From NCBI GenBank assembly GCA_049322335.1, contig JBMORL010000103.1, positions 4,567-68,566 of the forward strand: DNA of 64,000 bases, given 5' to 3'. Shown here piece after piece: positions 41,534-50,476 of this stretch; the first letter of the stretch is position 1; each line of letters begins with the position of its first letter. The position numbers and the translations under genes were made by a program. The DNA comes from JBMORL01 sp049322335 (GTDB taxonomy: Bacteria > Bacteroidota > Bacteroidia > Flavobacteriales_D > UBA2798). The notes under the pieces were generated by a model. The model was given only the letters and a program-made list of their open reading frames with translations. It ran no database searches and had not been told where the DNA came from.

Positions 41534-43432
41534 TTATTGCCAGTTGACGATTTTGTCAATGGTGTTGGTGGCCACAAAGTGATACCCGGGACGGGCCTTG
41601 GTATAAATATTTTTCGCCATCTTTTTTCCTTCTTCGGTTTTTACCATGGCTTTGTAGAGCGGTGTAAGGAATTTTCTTCTTCCCACGTGGGTAAGAAAAT
41701 CTTCTACTTTGGGATAGGCTTTTTTGTAATTGTTATTGATAGCTATTTCGAGCCATGCACAAAGTATTTCGGCATTCCCCGATTCGGTGAGCTTAAAAGA
41801 GTTATCTAAATCGGCCAGTTGATCCTGGGTTAAAGTGGCCGGAAGATTTTTAATAAAATGCAGCCATTCGTGAGTCGACCAGCCGGTTGTAGTTAAGGAA
41901 GAAGCTTTTGATCCTTTTTTGTAGGATTCAAGGTTTTCTTCCACTTTTTTAAATTTGATAGCATCCACTTTTGCGCAATTGGCCGGAATTTCTTTTCCAT
42001 ACACCCATTCATCCACATTTACTTTCAGATTTTCCTTTTTTATCAGTTCATTGTCAAGATAGGTAAGAAATTCTTCGGTGGTCATGGTCTGAAACTGGTG
42101 TTTTGCGAAATAACCTTTCAGAAAATTATCAAATTTTTCGCGGCCTGCTGTCTCTTCGAGCATGCGTAAAAAGAAGGCTCCTTTTTCATAGGCCACTTCT
42201 GTCATGCCATCATCAGGACTTCTGTCGGTAAGATCCAGTTTTAATTTAGTGTCATCGGGATTACCTTCTTTCAATCCGTCAATTTCTTCGAGCAGGTCTT
42301 GTTTACCTAATTGAGCAAGCATTTCAGAATAGTCGCGGCCATAGAGTTCTTCCATAATTCTGCGCTCGATATAAACGGTAAAACCTTCATTCAGCCAAAA
42401 GTCATTCCAGGTGGCATTGGTAACCAGGTTTCCGCTCCATGAATGAGCCATTTCGTGAGCAATTAACGAAGTTAGTGAGCGATCGCCTGCAATAATGGTA
42501 GGAGTTGCAAATGTTAAACGGGGATTTTCCATTCCTCCAAAAGGAAAGCTGGGTGGAAGAACGATAATGTCGTAACGATCCCATTTATACGGGCCGTATA
42601 ATTTTTCGGCCACTTCCAGCATTTTTTCTGTATCTATCAATTCATCCGCACATTTTTTTAACATGGATGGCTCAGTATAAACGCCCGTACGGTTTCCCAG
42701 TGATTGAAATTCAAGATCACCTGCTGCCAGTGCAATAAGATAAGTAGGAATCGGTTGTTTCATTTCATATTCATACACACCGGTTCCGTTTTTTTCCATT
42801 GGATTTTTAGCACTCATCACCGCCATCATGTCTTTGGGTACAGTTACACGGGCTTTATAAGTGATGCGGCTTCCGGGAGTATCCTGGCAGGGAATCCATG
42901 TACGGGTAAGAATGGCCTCTCCCTGTGTAAAGAGATAAGGCATTTTTTTACCGGCTGTTTGTGCAGGCTCCAGCCATTGCAACGCTTCAGATTTTTCGGT
43001 AGTGGTATAATAGATGGAAACTTTTTTGGTGTCTTTGTTAATGGGAACGGTTATGGCTGTTCCCAGTAATTCATCTTCTTTGCCCAATTCAAATTTAGCT
43101 TCGGTATTATCGTTAAGAACGATTTTGTTGATGGTGATGTATTTGGAATCGAAGATCATCTTGTCACCACCATGCGACTGAATGTCGAAATGAGCTACAC
43201 CATCAATTACTTTTTTGGTAAAATCTACCCTGATATCGAGAAAAAGATGTGTACAGCTTACTTCGTTGATATTGGCGTGACTATGCACATCTTTTACGTA
43301 AGGTTTTTTAGTTTGATCGTTGTTGGCTTCCTGGGGTTGATGGCCCACTGTTTCTTTGGTTTCTTTTCCGTCTTTTGCGCCACAGGTCACAAATAAAAGT
43401 GCCGAGGCGATAAGGATAAATTTGTTCAACAT
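41534..43432 (-). CDS. M1-family aminopeptidase lipoprotein (leukotriene A4 hydrolase-like)
   Basis: The protein has 632 residues. MLNKFILIASALLFVTCGAKDG has a lipobox (FVTC), so it is membrane-anchored in the envelope. FGGMENPRLTF is the exopeptidase GxMEN motif. LIAHEMAHSWSGN (near residue 326) and WLNEGFTVYIERR give the HExxH-x18-E zinc site. The C-terminal helical domain (IAINNNYKKAYPKVEDFLTHVGRRKFLTPLYKAM) matches the leukotriene-A4-hydrolase C domain. It should trim N-terminal residues from peptides in the periplasm or at the surface, consistent with the two peptide transporters 5 kb away. It is monocistronic with a strong terminator. Confidence 0.93.
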   Translation of the reverse strand: MLNKFILIASALLFVTCGAKDGKETKETVGHQPQEANNDQTKKPYVKDVHSHANINEVSCTHLFLDIRVDFTKKVIDGVAHFDIQSHGGDKMIFDSKYITINKIVLNDNTEAKFELGKEDELLGTAITVPINKDTKKVSIYYTTTEKSEALQWLEPAQTAGKKMPYLFTQGEAILTRTWIPCQDTPGSRITYKARVTVPKDMMAVMSAKNPMEKNGTGVYEYEMKQPIPTYLIALAAGDLEFQSLGNRTGVYTEPSMLKKCADELIDTEKMLEVAEKLYGPYKWDRYDIIVLPPSFPFGGMENPRLTFATPTIIAGDRSLTSLIAHEMAHSWSGNLVTNATWNDFWLNEGFTVYIERRIMEELYGRDYSEMLAQLGKQDLLEEIDGLKEGNPDDTKLKLDLTDRSPDDGMTEVAYEKGAFFLRMLEETAGREKFDNFLKGYFAKHQFQTMTTEEFLTYLDNELIKKENLKVNVDEWVYGKEIPANCAKVDAIKFKKVEENLESYKKGSKASSLTTTGWSTHEWLHFIKNLPATLTQDQLADLDNSFKLTESGNAEILCAWLEIAINNNYKKAYPKVEDFLTHVGRRKFLTPLYKAMVKTEEGKKMAKNIYTKARPGYHFVATNTIDKIVNWQ

Positions 43433-43646
43433 GGTTCCTGCTCGTGTGTTTTGTTTAGGGGTCGCTAATTTAGAACAATTTACGAATGGATTTACCGGGA
43501 TTTCGATAACCGGAGATTTTAGCCCGATGAACCTTAGAATAGGGGGATGGAATTAGTTATCAACAGGTTGGGGTATTTGTTATATCTAAATGGGTTAAGG
43601 CAGTATGCAAAAACATCAAAAATTCGGTGTATGATAATATGCGTGG

Positions 43647-43668
43647 GGGGTAAATCTCAACTTACCCC
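43647..43668. terminator. GC-rich hairpin between the aminopeptidase and porP genes
   Basis: GGGGTAA-n8-TTACCCC is a perfect 7-bp stem about 30 nt after the PorP stop. It lacks a T-tract on the minus strand, so it may be a weak terminator or an mRNA 3'-end stabiliser. Confidence 0.4.
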
Positions 43669-43697
43669 TGCAGATTAACGAATTTAATGTATTTTTT

Positions 43698-44714
43698 CTA
43701 TTCCTTAATTGTTTCTGTCTCCACCGGATCGGTATTTTTTATCCGCCCTTTTCTAATCCATTTGTAACGGGCTTTATCGCCTTTATAAAACGGGTTATAA
43801 TACCAGTTATAGGTAATAAAAATTTCATGCGATCCACCGTTTCCTGGCCGGAGCGATGATAAAATCATGTCGTAGTAATAATACAATCGCAGGTTTTCAA
43901 TGATCTCCATGCCGGCCCCCATATGAATATCTTTATTATTTCGCGCACCAAGAATAAAATCAAAACGGTTATAAAAATGAAAAGTAGTTTGTAAGTCGGC
44001 ATAATACGTATATCCGTTTACAGAAGAAGCGAGCAGGGAAGGGGTGAAACCGAAATATTCATTGTTCTGTATTCTCCATTTGGCATGCAGGTAATAATGT
44101 GTGGCTTCTGTGTTTTGATGGGTTTCATTGAAATTAATTTTTGAAGAAAGTAAATTCACTGCGCTAATCCCCACCACGTAATCTTCACGATAAAGTGCCA
44201 TCCCCACTGCAAAATTTGGAACCAGCCCCGATTTCATATTGGCCTGCAGCAGGGCATCATCAGGGTGATAAAGATTCATAGCTGATTGATCGAGAGAATA
44301 GGAATAAAAATTTCCGGTGATACCCATTCCGAGTTTTGCATTGGCCCCTGCTTTAAGATGATAGCCGAATGAGGCAGAAAAACCGGTTGTGCGTAAAATA
44401 CCACGGGTATCATTGAGAAATGATCCGCCCACTCCGATATTTTTTTCATTAATGGAACTATGAACAGAGAATTGTTGGGTAAACGGACTTCCCTCAAAAC
44501 CTGTCCACTGTTTTTTGGCACCCGTGCTGAAAAAAGTATATCGCCCAAAGCCTGTCATCCCGGGATTGATGAGATAAAGATTCTGATCGAAAGAAGAAAA
44601 CAACGGTAATTGTTGAGCTGAAAGAGGCAAGATGTAAGATAATGCGAAGATGTTAGACAGGAGACAAAATGTCTTTTTGTATGAAAGGACGATATTTTTT
44701 TTATAATATTTCAT
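43698..44714 (-). CDS. PorP/SprF family type IX secretion outer-membrane protein
   Basis: The protein has 338 residues. After a signal peptide ending PLSAQ, the mature start LPLFSSFDQNLYLINPGMTGF is the PorP/SprF family signature. Repeated barrel strands follow (GVGGSFLNDTRGILRTTGFSASFGYHLK, YYADLQTTFHFYNRFDFILGARN, AGMEIIENLRLYYYYDM). In gliding Bacteroidota such proteins attach or export type B adhesins; here the ATG overlaps the stop of the adhesin gene by 4 bp, the usual pairing. The tail after GDKARYKWIRKG is charged. Part of the signal peptide is encoded by a heptad-like repeat. Confidence 0.92.
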   Translation of the reverse strand: MKYYKKNIVLSYKKTFCLLSNIFALSYILPLSAQQLPLFSSFDQNLYLINPGMTGFGRYTFFSTGAKKQWTGFEGSPFTQQFSVHSSINEKNIGVGGSFLNDTRGILRTTGFSASFGYHLKAGANAKLGMGITGNFYSYSLDQSAMNLYHPDDALLQANMKSGLVPNFAVGMALYREDYVVGISAVNLLSSKINFNETHQNTEATHYYLHAKWRIQNNEYFGFTPSLLASSVNGYTYYADLQTTFHFYNRFDFILGARNNKDIHMGAGMEIIENLRLYYYYDMILSSLRPGNGGSHEIFITYNWYYNPFYKGDKARYKWIRKGRIKNTDPVETETIKE

Positions 44715-46747
44715 TTTTGTCTTACCACTGTAATCGTTCCTTTTATTTTATCTTTTCCGTTGTTGAGGTCGATGATGAAATAATATACACCTGCAGGCAA
44801 TCCTTCTGCATTCCAGTTGTTGTAATAGGGTGCGGACTGATAAACCAGTTGTCCCCTTCGGTTATAAATTTCCACTTTGTGCCCTTCGTATTGCTGAATG
44901 TAGTCGATTATCCAAGAGTCATTTTTTCCATCACCATCTGGAGTAATAGTGTTGGGCGGATCAAAACAAGCTTCCACTTCGAATGACGATTGGATGGAGC
45001 AATTGCTGTTTTGAATAGTTACAGTATACGATCCCGTTGTGGCAACAGAAATAGTTTGTGTGGTATCGCCAGTATTCCACAAATAGTAACAACCCGGGTT
45101 TCCTGCATCAAGAAGGGCAGCGTCTCCCTGGCAAACATAATAGCTGTTTTGTACAGGAAAATCCGGATAACTGAAATTTTCAACCCGCACGGTATCTGTG
45201 GCAATGCAGTAACCGTTATCAGCCGCTACCCAAAATGTATCGGATGTGATTACAGAAATGGTGGACGTGGTTTCACCGGTAGACCATTGGTAGGTGCAAT
45301 TGGGGTTGGTGGCGTCCAGGGTAATAGCATCAGTTCCGCAGGTGTATTGATAACCGCCTAAGTTTACCTGTGGCACTTTGTCGCAATATTTACTGCAATA
45401 AATACCATTTTCAATTTCACCATTGAGCTCAATCACACCATAACCGCCTCTTGTGGCGCCAATAGAATCTCCGTTACAGGCGGCAGTAGATAAAACAACA
45501 ACCCCGGGATTTCCTCCATATAACGTGGCAGAGATAGTAGCAGGTAAAGAAGAAGAGCTTACTCTCAGTAATCCTCCTGCACCACCACCACCGGGTCCAA
45601 AGCAACGGTCGGTGTTGGCAGCAATGGAAGCATCCATATCACCGCCATTACCTCCATGCACATCAATAGTTAGAGTTGTATTTATAGTATCGCAAATAAT
45701 CAATACTGATCCTCCTGCTCCGCCACCACCTGCGCCATCACCATGAGCCTGTAATGCGTTGGTTCCATATCCGCTAACGGTTTGCGAATTGCCGTTAATC
45801 TGGTCTGAAACAATAATTACAATTCCTCCGCCATCACCGCCATCGGTAGGCCAGGGAATACTGTTGGAATGTCCCGCACCACCACCACCACCTAAAAACA
45901 AGCGTTCATTGTTACTGGATAAACTTCTTCCGCCCAGCCCGGGAAAATATCCTTTGCAGTTAAATGCACCGGGATCCTGGTTTTCACCGCCAATTCCACC
46001 TGCAGCAATATTTCCACCACCGCCACCACCTGAATTGTGGTCGTTGCCACCACCACCGCCATTTCCTCTCGGGCCGCGACCCGCCCGTTCATTGTTATTG
46101 GTTACTTCTGCCACTCCCTCCCCTTTATATGCGCCAAGTCCTGTTGTAATATCGTAATTGAAATTATCGTTTTGCGATAAAATATTGCAGGAGTAGGTAG
46201 AAGTATTATGCACTGCTTTTCTGAATCCTTTTCCCGAAACATCTATTCCCGACTGGAAATCGAGCGTCCCCGAGTTAAAAATAACTACTATGCCACCGGT
46301 AGTTCCGTTCCAGGGAGCGCAGGTGATGGTTCCGGTGATAACGGCATTGGTATAACGGTTTACGGGTATAAGCTGTATGTGGCCGCTGGCATCATAATTG
46401 TGTTTGAATTTCTTTTTAAAATGAATGGTATTGCCCGAAATATCGCATACTTCCACCATTTCCCAACTGCCGGCACCATTGAAAGAGGTGACATTGCCAT
46501 TGTCGGCAACATTATTGGAAATATCAATATCAGCTCCCTGCATCTGGATAATGATCAGCGTATCGTGAATATTAATTCCGGAAACAGAAACCACATCCAC
46601 GGCAGCCTGGTTGTTATTTACACCCGTAACTTCAATATAGGAATTAATTATTCCTGAAATGTTTTGTGAATAAGCGGTGAGAATAAATACAAATTCCGAA
46701 ATAACAAGAATGAGTAATGTTTTAAATATGTAAGAAAGATTATTCAT
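44711..46747 (-). CDS. Glycine-rich surface protein with T9SS type B (gliding-associated) C-terminal domain
   Basis: The protein has 678 residues with a signal peptide ending TAYSQ. Residues 220-395 are strongly glycine-rich (runs of 4-6 Gly, GGGGGAG, GGAGGSVLIICD) with interspersed beta strands. Two Ig-like modules follow (LDATNPNCTYQWSTGETTSTISV, LDAGNPGCYYLWNTGDTTQTISV). The last 85 residues (PPNTITPDGDGKNDSWII, VEIYNRRGQLVYQS, WNAEGLPAGVYYFIIDL) are a CHU_C type B sorting domain. Its stop overlaps the PorP start, and its start overlaps the upstream type A gene by 8 bp, so three genes form one operon. It is probably an adhesin displayed through the downstream PorP/SprF protein. Confidence 0.9.
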   Translation of the reverse strand: MNNLSYIFKTLLILVISEFVFILTAYSQNISGIINSYIEVTGVNNNQAAVDVVSVSGINIHDTLIIIQMQGADIDISNNVADNGNVTSFNGAGSWEMVEVCDISGNTIHFKKKFKHNYDASGHIQLIPVNRYTNAVITGTITCAPWNGTTGGIVVIFNSGTLDFQSGIDVSGKGFRKAVHNTSTYSCNILSQNDNFNYDITTGLGAYKGEGVAEVTNNNERAGRGPRGNGGGGGNDHNSGGGGGGNIAAGGIGGENQDPGAFNCKGYFPGLGGRSLSSNNERLFLGGGGGAGHSNSIPWPTDGGDGGGIVIIVSDQINGNSQTVSGYGTNALQAHGDGAGGGGAGGSVLIICDTINTTLTIDVHGGNGGDMDASIAANTDRCFGPGGGGAGGLLRVSSSSLPATISATLYGGNPGVVVLSTAACNGDSIGATRGGYGVIELNGEIENGIYCSKYCDKVPQVNLGGYQYTCGTDAITLDATNPNCTYQWSTGETTSTISVITSDTFWVAADNGYCIATDTVRVENFSYPDFPVQNSYYVCQGDAALLDAGNPGCYYLWNTGDTTQTISVATTGSYTVTIQNSNCSIQSSFEVEACFDPPNTITPDGDGKNDSWIIDYIQQYEGHKVEIYNRRGQLVYQSAPYYNNWNAEGLPAGVYYFIIDLNNGKDKIKGTITVVRQK

Positions 46748-47522
46748 GGATAAAAATCCTGAAATGTTTCACGGATGATTCTGAAGAAAGGGAAATGGTA
46801 TATATTCCGCTGGATAAAACGGAAAGATCGATATTTTGTGATGAAGTGAAGACCTGGTGATAAACTATTTTTCCATTCATTCCTGTTATAGCACAATTTG
46901 TTTTTTCCGGCAGGGAATTTTGAATGGAAATTTCGGAACCGTTTTGAATAATAGTGAAAACGGATGAAAATATTTCACTTACTCCCACCATTTGCCCCGC
47001 GATAATGGGCGCTTCGGCACCGGTGCTGTAGGCATAATCTTTTATTATAAACGACAAACCATCTGTTCCTACACTCATTCTGCACCAGCCATAAAAAGTA
47101 TTGGTGGCTACCTGGAAGCGAAGTCCCATATAGTAATCGTTTCCTGTAATCCAGGGTCCTTGCGGATAGGGAGTATTGTTGATATAAATAATTCCTCCTG
47201 CGGGAAGTACACCGGCCTGGTAAGGCAGGGAGGCGTCAATAAGTGTTCCGTAGGTCAGGGCATCGAGAAAATCCATGAAGCTATTGACAAAAACAGCATC
47301 ATTGTTATAGAGAGAAATCAGTTCCACGCCTTCAAGACTGTCTACAACAATAGAATCAAGTTGTTTGATCTGGTAATCGCTGGTGCCATCGTTATTGATG
47401 TCGAGAAAATAAGATTGATCGATACCGAAAGCGAGGTCGGGATTGACATCGGTATAAACGATTTGGGCATTAAGAAAAAGGCCGGCAAAGATGAAGAGCA
47501 GGGTGGTAAAGAATTTCTTCAT
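46740..47522 (-). CDS. Secreted protein with T9SS type A sorting domain
   Basis: The protein has 260 residues. MKKFFTTLLFIFAGLFLNAQ is the signal peptide. The middle (YFLDINNDGTSDYQIKQLDS, YYMGLRFQVATNTFYGWCRM) resembles secreted Bacteroidota proteins describing a dockerin-like DINNDGTSD calcium loop. The last 75 or so residues (SVFTIIQNGSEISIQNS, CAITGMNGKIVYHQ, LSSGIYTISLSSESSVKHFRIFI) are a type A sorting domain. It opens the operon with the glycine-rich adhesin and PorP. Its own substrate is unknown. Confidence 0.88.
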   Translation of the reverse strand: MKKFFTTLLFIFAGLFLNAQIVYTDVNPDLAFGIDQSYFLDINNDGTSDYQIKQLDSIVVDSLEGVELISLYNNDAVFVNSFMDFLDALTYGTLIDASLPYQAGVLPAGGIIYINNTPYPQGPWITGNDYYMGLRFQVATNTFYGWCRMSVGTDGLSFIIKDYAYSTGAEAPIIAGQMVGVSEIFSSVFTIIQNGSEISIQNSLPEKTNCAITGMNGKIVYHQVFTSSQNIDLSVLSSGIYTISLSSESSVKHFRIFIHE

Positions 47523-47765
47523 AGCAGGGAGATTTCTATAAAAATACGAAAAGGAATGAAATAATCACAATGGTTTTGCATCAACTTCGGGTAATAATTG
47601 ACAAAAGGGGGAATATGGTTGGTGAATGGGGGGGTAATGGTGGGCAAGAACTATCCAGCATTGGTAATATCCAGTGGTCATGCGATGCTATTACAGAGAG
47701 ATGTTTTTGATAGGCGTGAAAATTATGTTAAAAAAATTGTGCGAAAACTGCACTATAGTTTTTAT

Positions 47766-48635
47766 TTATTTGTAATACTCAAATTTTCGATTTACTTCAA
47801 CAATATTTTTATTAATTATATAATTAATACTATCATTTTCTATACCATTCACACCTGATACTATATTTTGCACAATCCAATTATTCATGGAATCGTATTC
47901 ATAAAAAAAACTTTTCTGGTTTGACATCTTTGAATTCCTGATTTCTTTGATAAGCAAAATGTTTTGATAATTGTCATAATCAAATAACATTTTTGAACGG
48001 GTATTTATTCTATCAGAGATATAGGTTGTTGTACTAACTTCTTTTGGGAAACTTCTTTCATTGTTTATAAAAGTTGATTCAAATGCTAATTCCCCATCAT
48101 GCCAAAGTCTTTGACTTATTAAAGCACCATTTTCATCATACATATAAATAATTTTTCCTGATAATTTCCCCTTTAAAAACTGGTACTCTTGTGACTTTTC
48201 ATTTTTCAAATTAAAGTACTGAAGATTAATTATGTTATTGTTAAAATCTTTTGTTACACAAAACTTATAAAAACGAGTCTTTATGCATTCGTATTCGAAT
48301 CTCAAAGTATCGTTTTCATAAACGGTCATATTTTTCAAGTCATTATCCGACTCATACGTAAACAGGTTCTTTGTATTGATCCTTCCCAAAGTATCATAAT
48401 TGATTTGTTGAGCTATGAAACCAGAAGTATTAAAAATGGTTATTTGGTAAGACTGTGTAGATGTATCTCCAATGCTGTGTGGTTGATATAGAGTAACGGA
48501 TTTAACAGAACCATTAATATTTGCTTTTTGCAAATCATTTTTGTGTGTAGGGTATTTATTAAAAGTAGTGGCGTTTTTTTCAGAACACCCTATTATACAA
48601 ACTATAATGCAAATATTGATAATAAAATTGCTCAT
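47766..48635 (-). CDS. RHS/YD-like repeat lipoprotein, unknown function
   Basis: The protein has 289 residues from the ATG at 48635; the longer frame starts with TTG. MSNFIINICIIVCIIGCSEK has a lipobox (IIGC). The mature part repeats units such as SVKSVTLYQPH, LGRINTKNLFTYESDND, LRFEYECIKTRF and FFYEYDSMNNWIVQ, reminiscent of RHS/YD or MORN-like beta repeats. Similar lipoproteins are scattered in Bacteroidota without known function. It is AT-rich compared with the flanking genes, and its stop is followed by a 240-bp gap with no gene. Confidence 0.7.
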   Translation of the reverse strand: MSNFIINICIIVCIIGCSEKNATTFNKYPTHKNDLQKANINGSVKSVTLYQPHSIGDTSTQSYQITIFNTSGFIAQQINYDTLGRINTKNLFTYESDNDLKNMTVYENDTLRFEYECIKTRFYKFCVTKDFNNNIINLQYFNLKNEKSQEYQFLKGKLSGKIIYMYDENGALISQRLWHDGELAFESTFINNERSFPKEVSTTTYISDRINTRSKMLFDYDNYQNILLIKEIRNSKMSNQKSFFYEYDSMNNWIVQNIVSGVNGIENDSINYIINKNIVEVNRKFEYYK

Positions 48636-48665
48636 TAATTTGCATGATAATATTGGCAAATTGTT

Positions 48666-50459
48666 TTATTTTACCTCCATCATCAGCTTGCGCACAAGCG
48701 GAGAAATAAGAATAAGCGCCACCCCACATATCATGGCATAAATGGTAAGTTGATGATACCCGTCTGTATAGCATTGCAACCTTTCGATAGGAACAGGTTG
48801 AACAACGGGGCTCAATTCTTTATTTTTACTCATATCATCAAGGATATTTTGAGGCACGTCTACCGTTTCTGTGCCGTCATTGTCTAATGATGTAACCATA
48901 AAAGATACTATTTCATCTTTTTCTTTTTTTACAAGGGTATTTTTTTCTTTATCGAGAACTTCCCATTTTGCTTCACTCTTTTTTCCTTTTTCGCCATTGA
49001 ATATGATCTCCACTTTTTTGAAATCGCCTTTTACTTCTGCAGTATCTGCCCATGTTATATTGGTCATATTATCTGTTTCAGCTTTCGTTAATTCAATTTT
49101 ATATTCACCTGTAGAAGCCATTCCTGCGCCCAGAACTCCTGCAAAATATTGTCCGTAGGCGCTGGCGAGAAACCACATCCCCATAATGATTCCGAACATT
49201 CTCCTGGGGGCAAGTTTGGTCATAGCGGAAAGTCCAATTGGAGATAAACACAATTCTCCTAACGTAATGACAAGATAGGCAAACGTAAACACCATAAGCG
49301 AACTTATGCCATCTGCGCCTGCATAACCGATAAGCATATGAAATACATAGAATGCTAATCCAAGAAAAATAAATCCGAGTCCGAATTTTATAACGGTATT
49401 TGGTTCAGCTTTGCGTTTGTTCATCCACAACCAGAACAAACCAAAAACAGGGCTCAGTAAAATTACAAAAAGCGAATTCGCGGAATTATTCACTTCATTA
49501 GGATCAAGTGTAATGCCTGCCATTTCATGTGAAGTATGTTCCCGTGCTACGAGTGAGAGTGATCCACCGCTTTGTTCGAAGAATGCCCAGAAGAAAATGG
49601 AAAATACGATAAAGACGAGTGCGGCAAAAAGTTTTGACCGTTCATCACGGGTGGATTTAAGGGTTTCAATTAAAAAATAAATCAAGGCCAGAGGGCCTAC
49701 TATGAACATGAAAATATCAGTATAGGCGGAATTTGAAATAAGAAGCAGGATTAAAGGAATTGATATAAGTGATCCGATATAAACCATCAGTTGATACATG
49801 TTTGCTTTGCTGGTGGTCATTCCTTCTTTTGAGAGTAGTGGTGAAAACCCGAGAGGACCTAATCCTTTTTGTCCTGCTGTAAAAATGACCAATCCTAACA
49901 TCATGGCAATTGCCGCGCTGTAAAAAGCATATTCCCATCCGTAATTACTTCCCAGGTTAAAGCATAGGTATCCACCCAATAATGCACCAATATTTATTCC
50001 GGAATAGAATAATGAAAAACCCGCATCTCTGCGCTGATCTCCATCATTGTAAAGCATACCTACCACACCTGAAATATTCGGTTTGAAAAAACCGGTACCT
50101 ACAATAGAAATACTTGTTCCGATGAAAAATAAATCATCCGGGGAAAAAGCAATGGTTAATGAACCAAGGATCATAAGCACTGCACCCCAGAAAATTGATT
50201 TCCGGAACCCAAGAATTTTATCCGCAAACATTCCGCCTACAAAAGTCATAGTGTATACAAATGCCTGTATTGCGCCATATTTGAGGTTGGCATCCGGACG
50301 TAACATTCCGAGACGTTCAACCATAAATACGGTTAGTACACCACGCATTCCGTAGAAGCAGAATCGCTCCCACATTTCGGAAGCGAAAAGGAACCAGATT
50401 TGTTTAGGATATTTCCCTTTAAAATCCCTGATTTCTTCGATGGTTAGTTCTTTGCTCAT
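48666..50459 (-). CDS. POT-family proton/peptide symporter (second of two tandem copies)
   Basis: The protein has 597 residues with about 12-14 transmembrane helices. EMWERFCFYGMRG is the POT ExxERF motif of helix 1, and FSLFYSGINIGALLGGYL matches the PTR2 signature. FGIIMGMWFLASAYGQYFAG is a conserved late-helix segment. An unusual soluble insertion (about residues 450-560, rich in Lys/Glu and beta strands) sits before the last helix. It imports di- or tripeptides with protons. It starts 17 bp after the upstream paralog, so the two are cotranscribed. Confidence 0.93.
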   Translation of the reverse strand: MSKELTIEEIRDFKGKYPKQIWFLFASEMWERFCFYGMRGVLTVFMVERLGMLRPDANLKYGAIQAFVYTMTFVGGMFADKILGFRKSIFWGAVLMILGSLTIAFSPDDLFFIGTSISIVGTGFFKPNISGVVGMLYNDGDQRRDAGFSLFYSGINIGALLGGYLCFNLGSNYGWEYAFYSAAIAMMLGLVIFTAGQKGLGPLGFSPLLSKEGMTTSKANMYQLMVYIGSLISIPLILLLISNSAYTDIFMFIVGPLALIYFLIETLKSTRDERSKLFAALVFIVFSIFFWAFFEQSGGSLSLVAREHTSHEMAGITLDPNEVNNSANSLFVILLSPVFGLFWLWMNKRKAEPNTVIKFGLGFIFLGLAFYVFHMLIGYAGADGISSLMVFTFAYLVITLGELCLSPIGLSAMTKLAPRRMFGIIMGMWFLASAYGQYFAGVLGAGMASTGEYKIELTKAETDNMTNITWADTAEVKGDFKKVEIIFNGEKGKKSEAKWEVLDKEKNTLVKKEKDEIVSFMVTSLDNDGTETVDVPQNILDDMSKNKELSPVVQPVPIERLQCYTDGYHQLTIYAMICGVALILISPLVRKLMMEVK

Positions 50460-50476
50460 ATATTTTATTTAAAAAA

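Noticed and set aside
45453..46157. Proline-rich plus-strand frames of 97 and 132 codons
   Set aside because: They are the antisense of Gly codons in the glycine-rich adhesin (GGN read as NCC), not real Pro-rich proteins.
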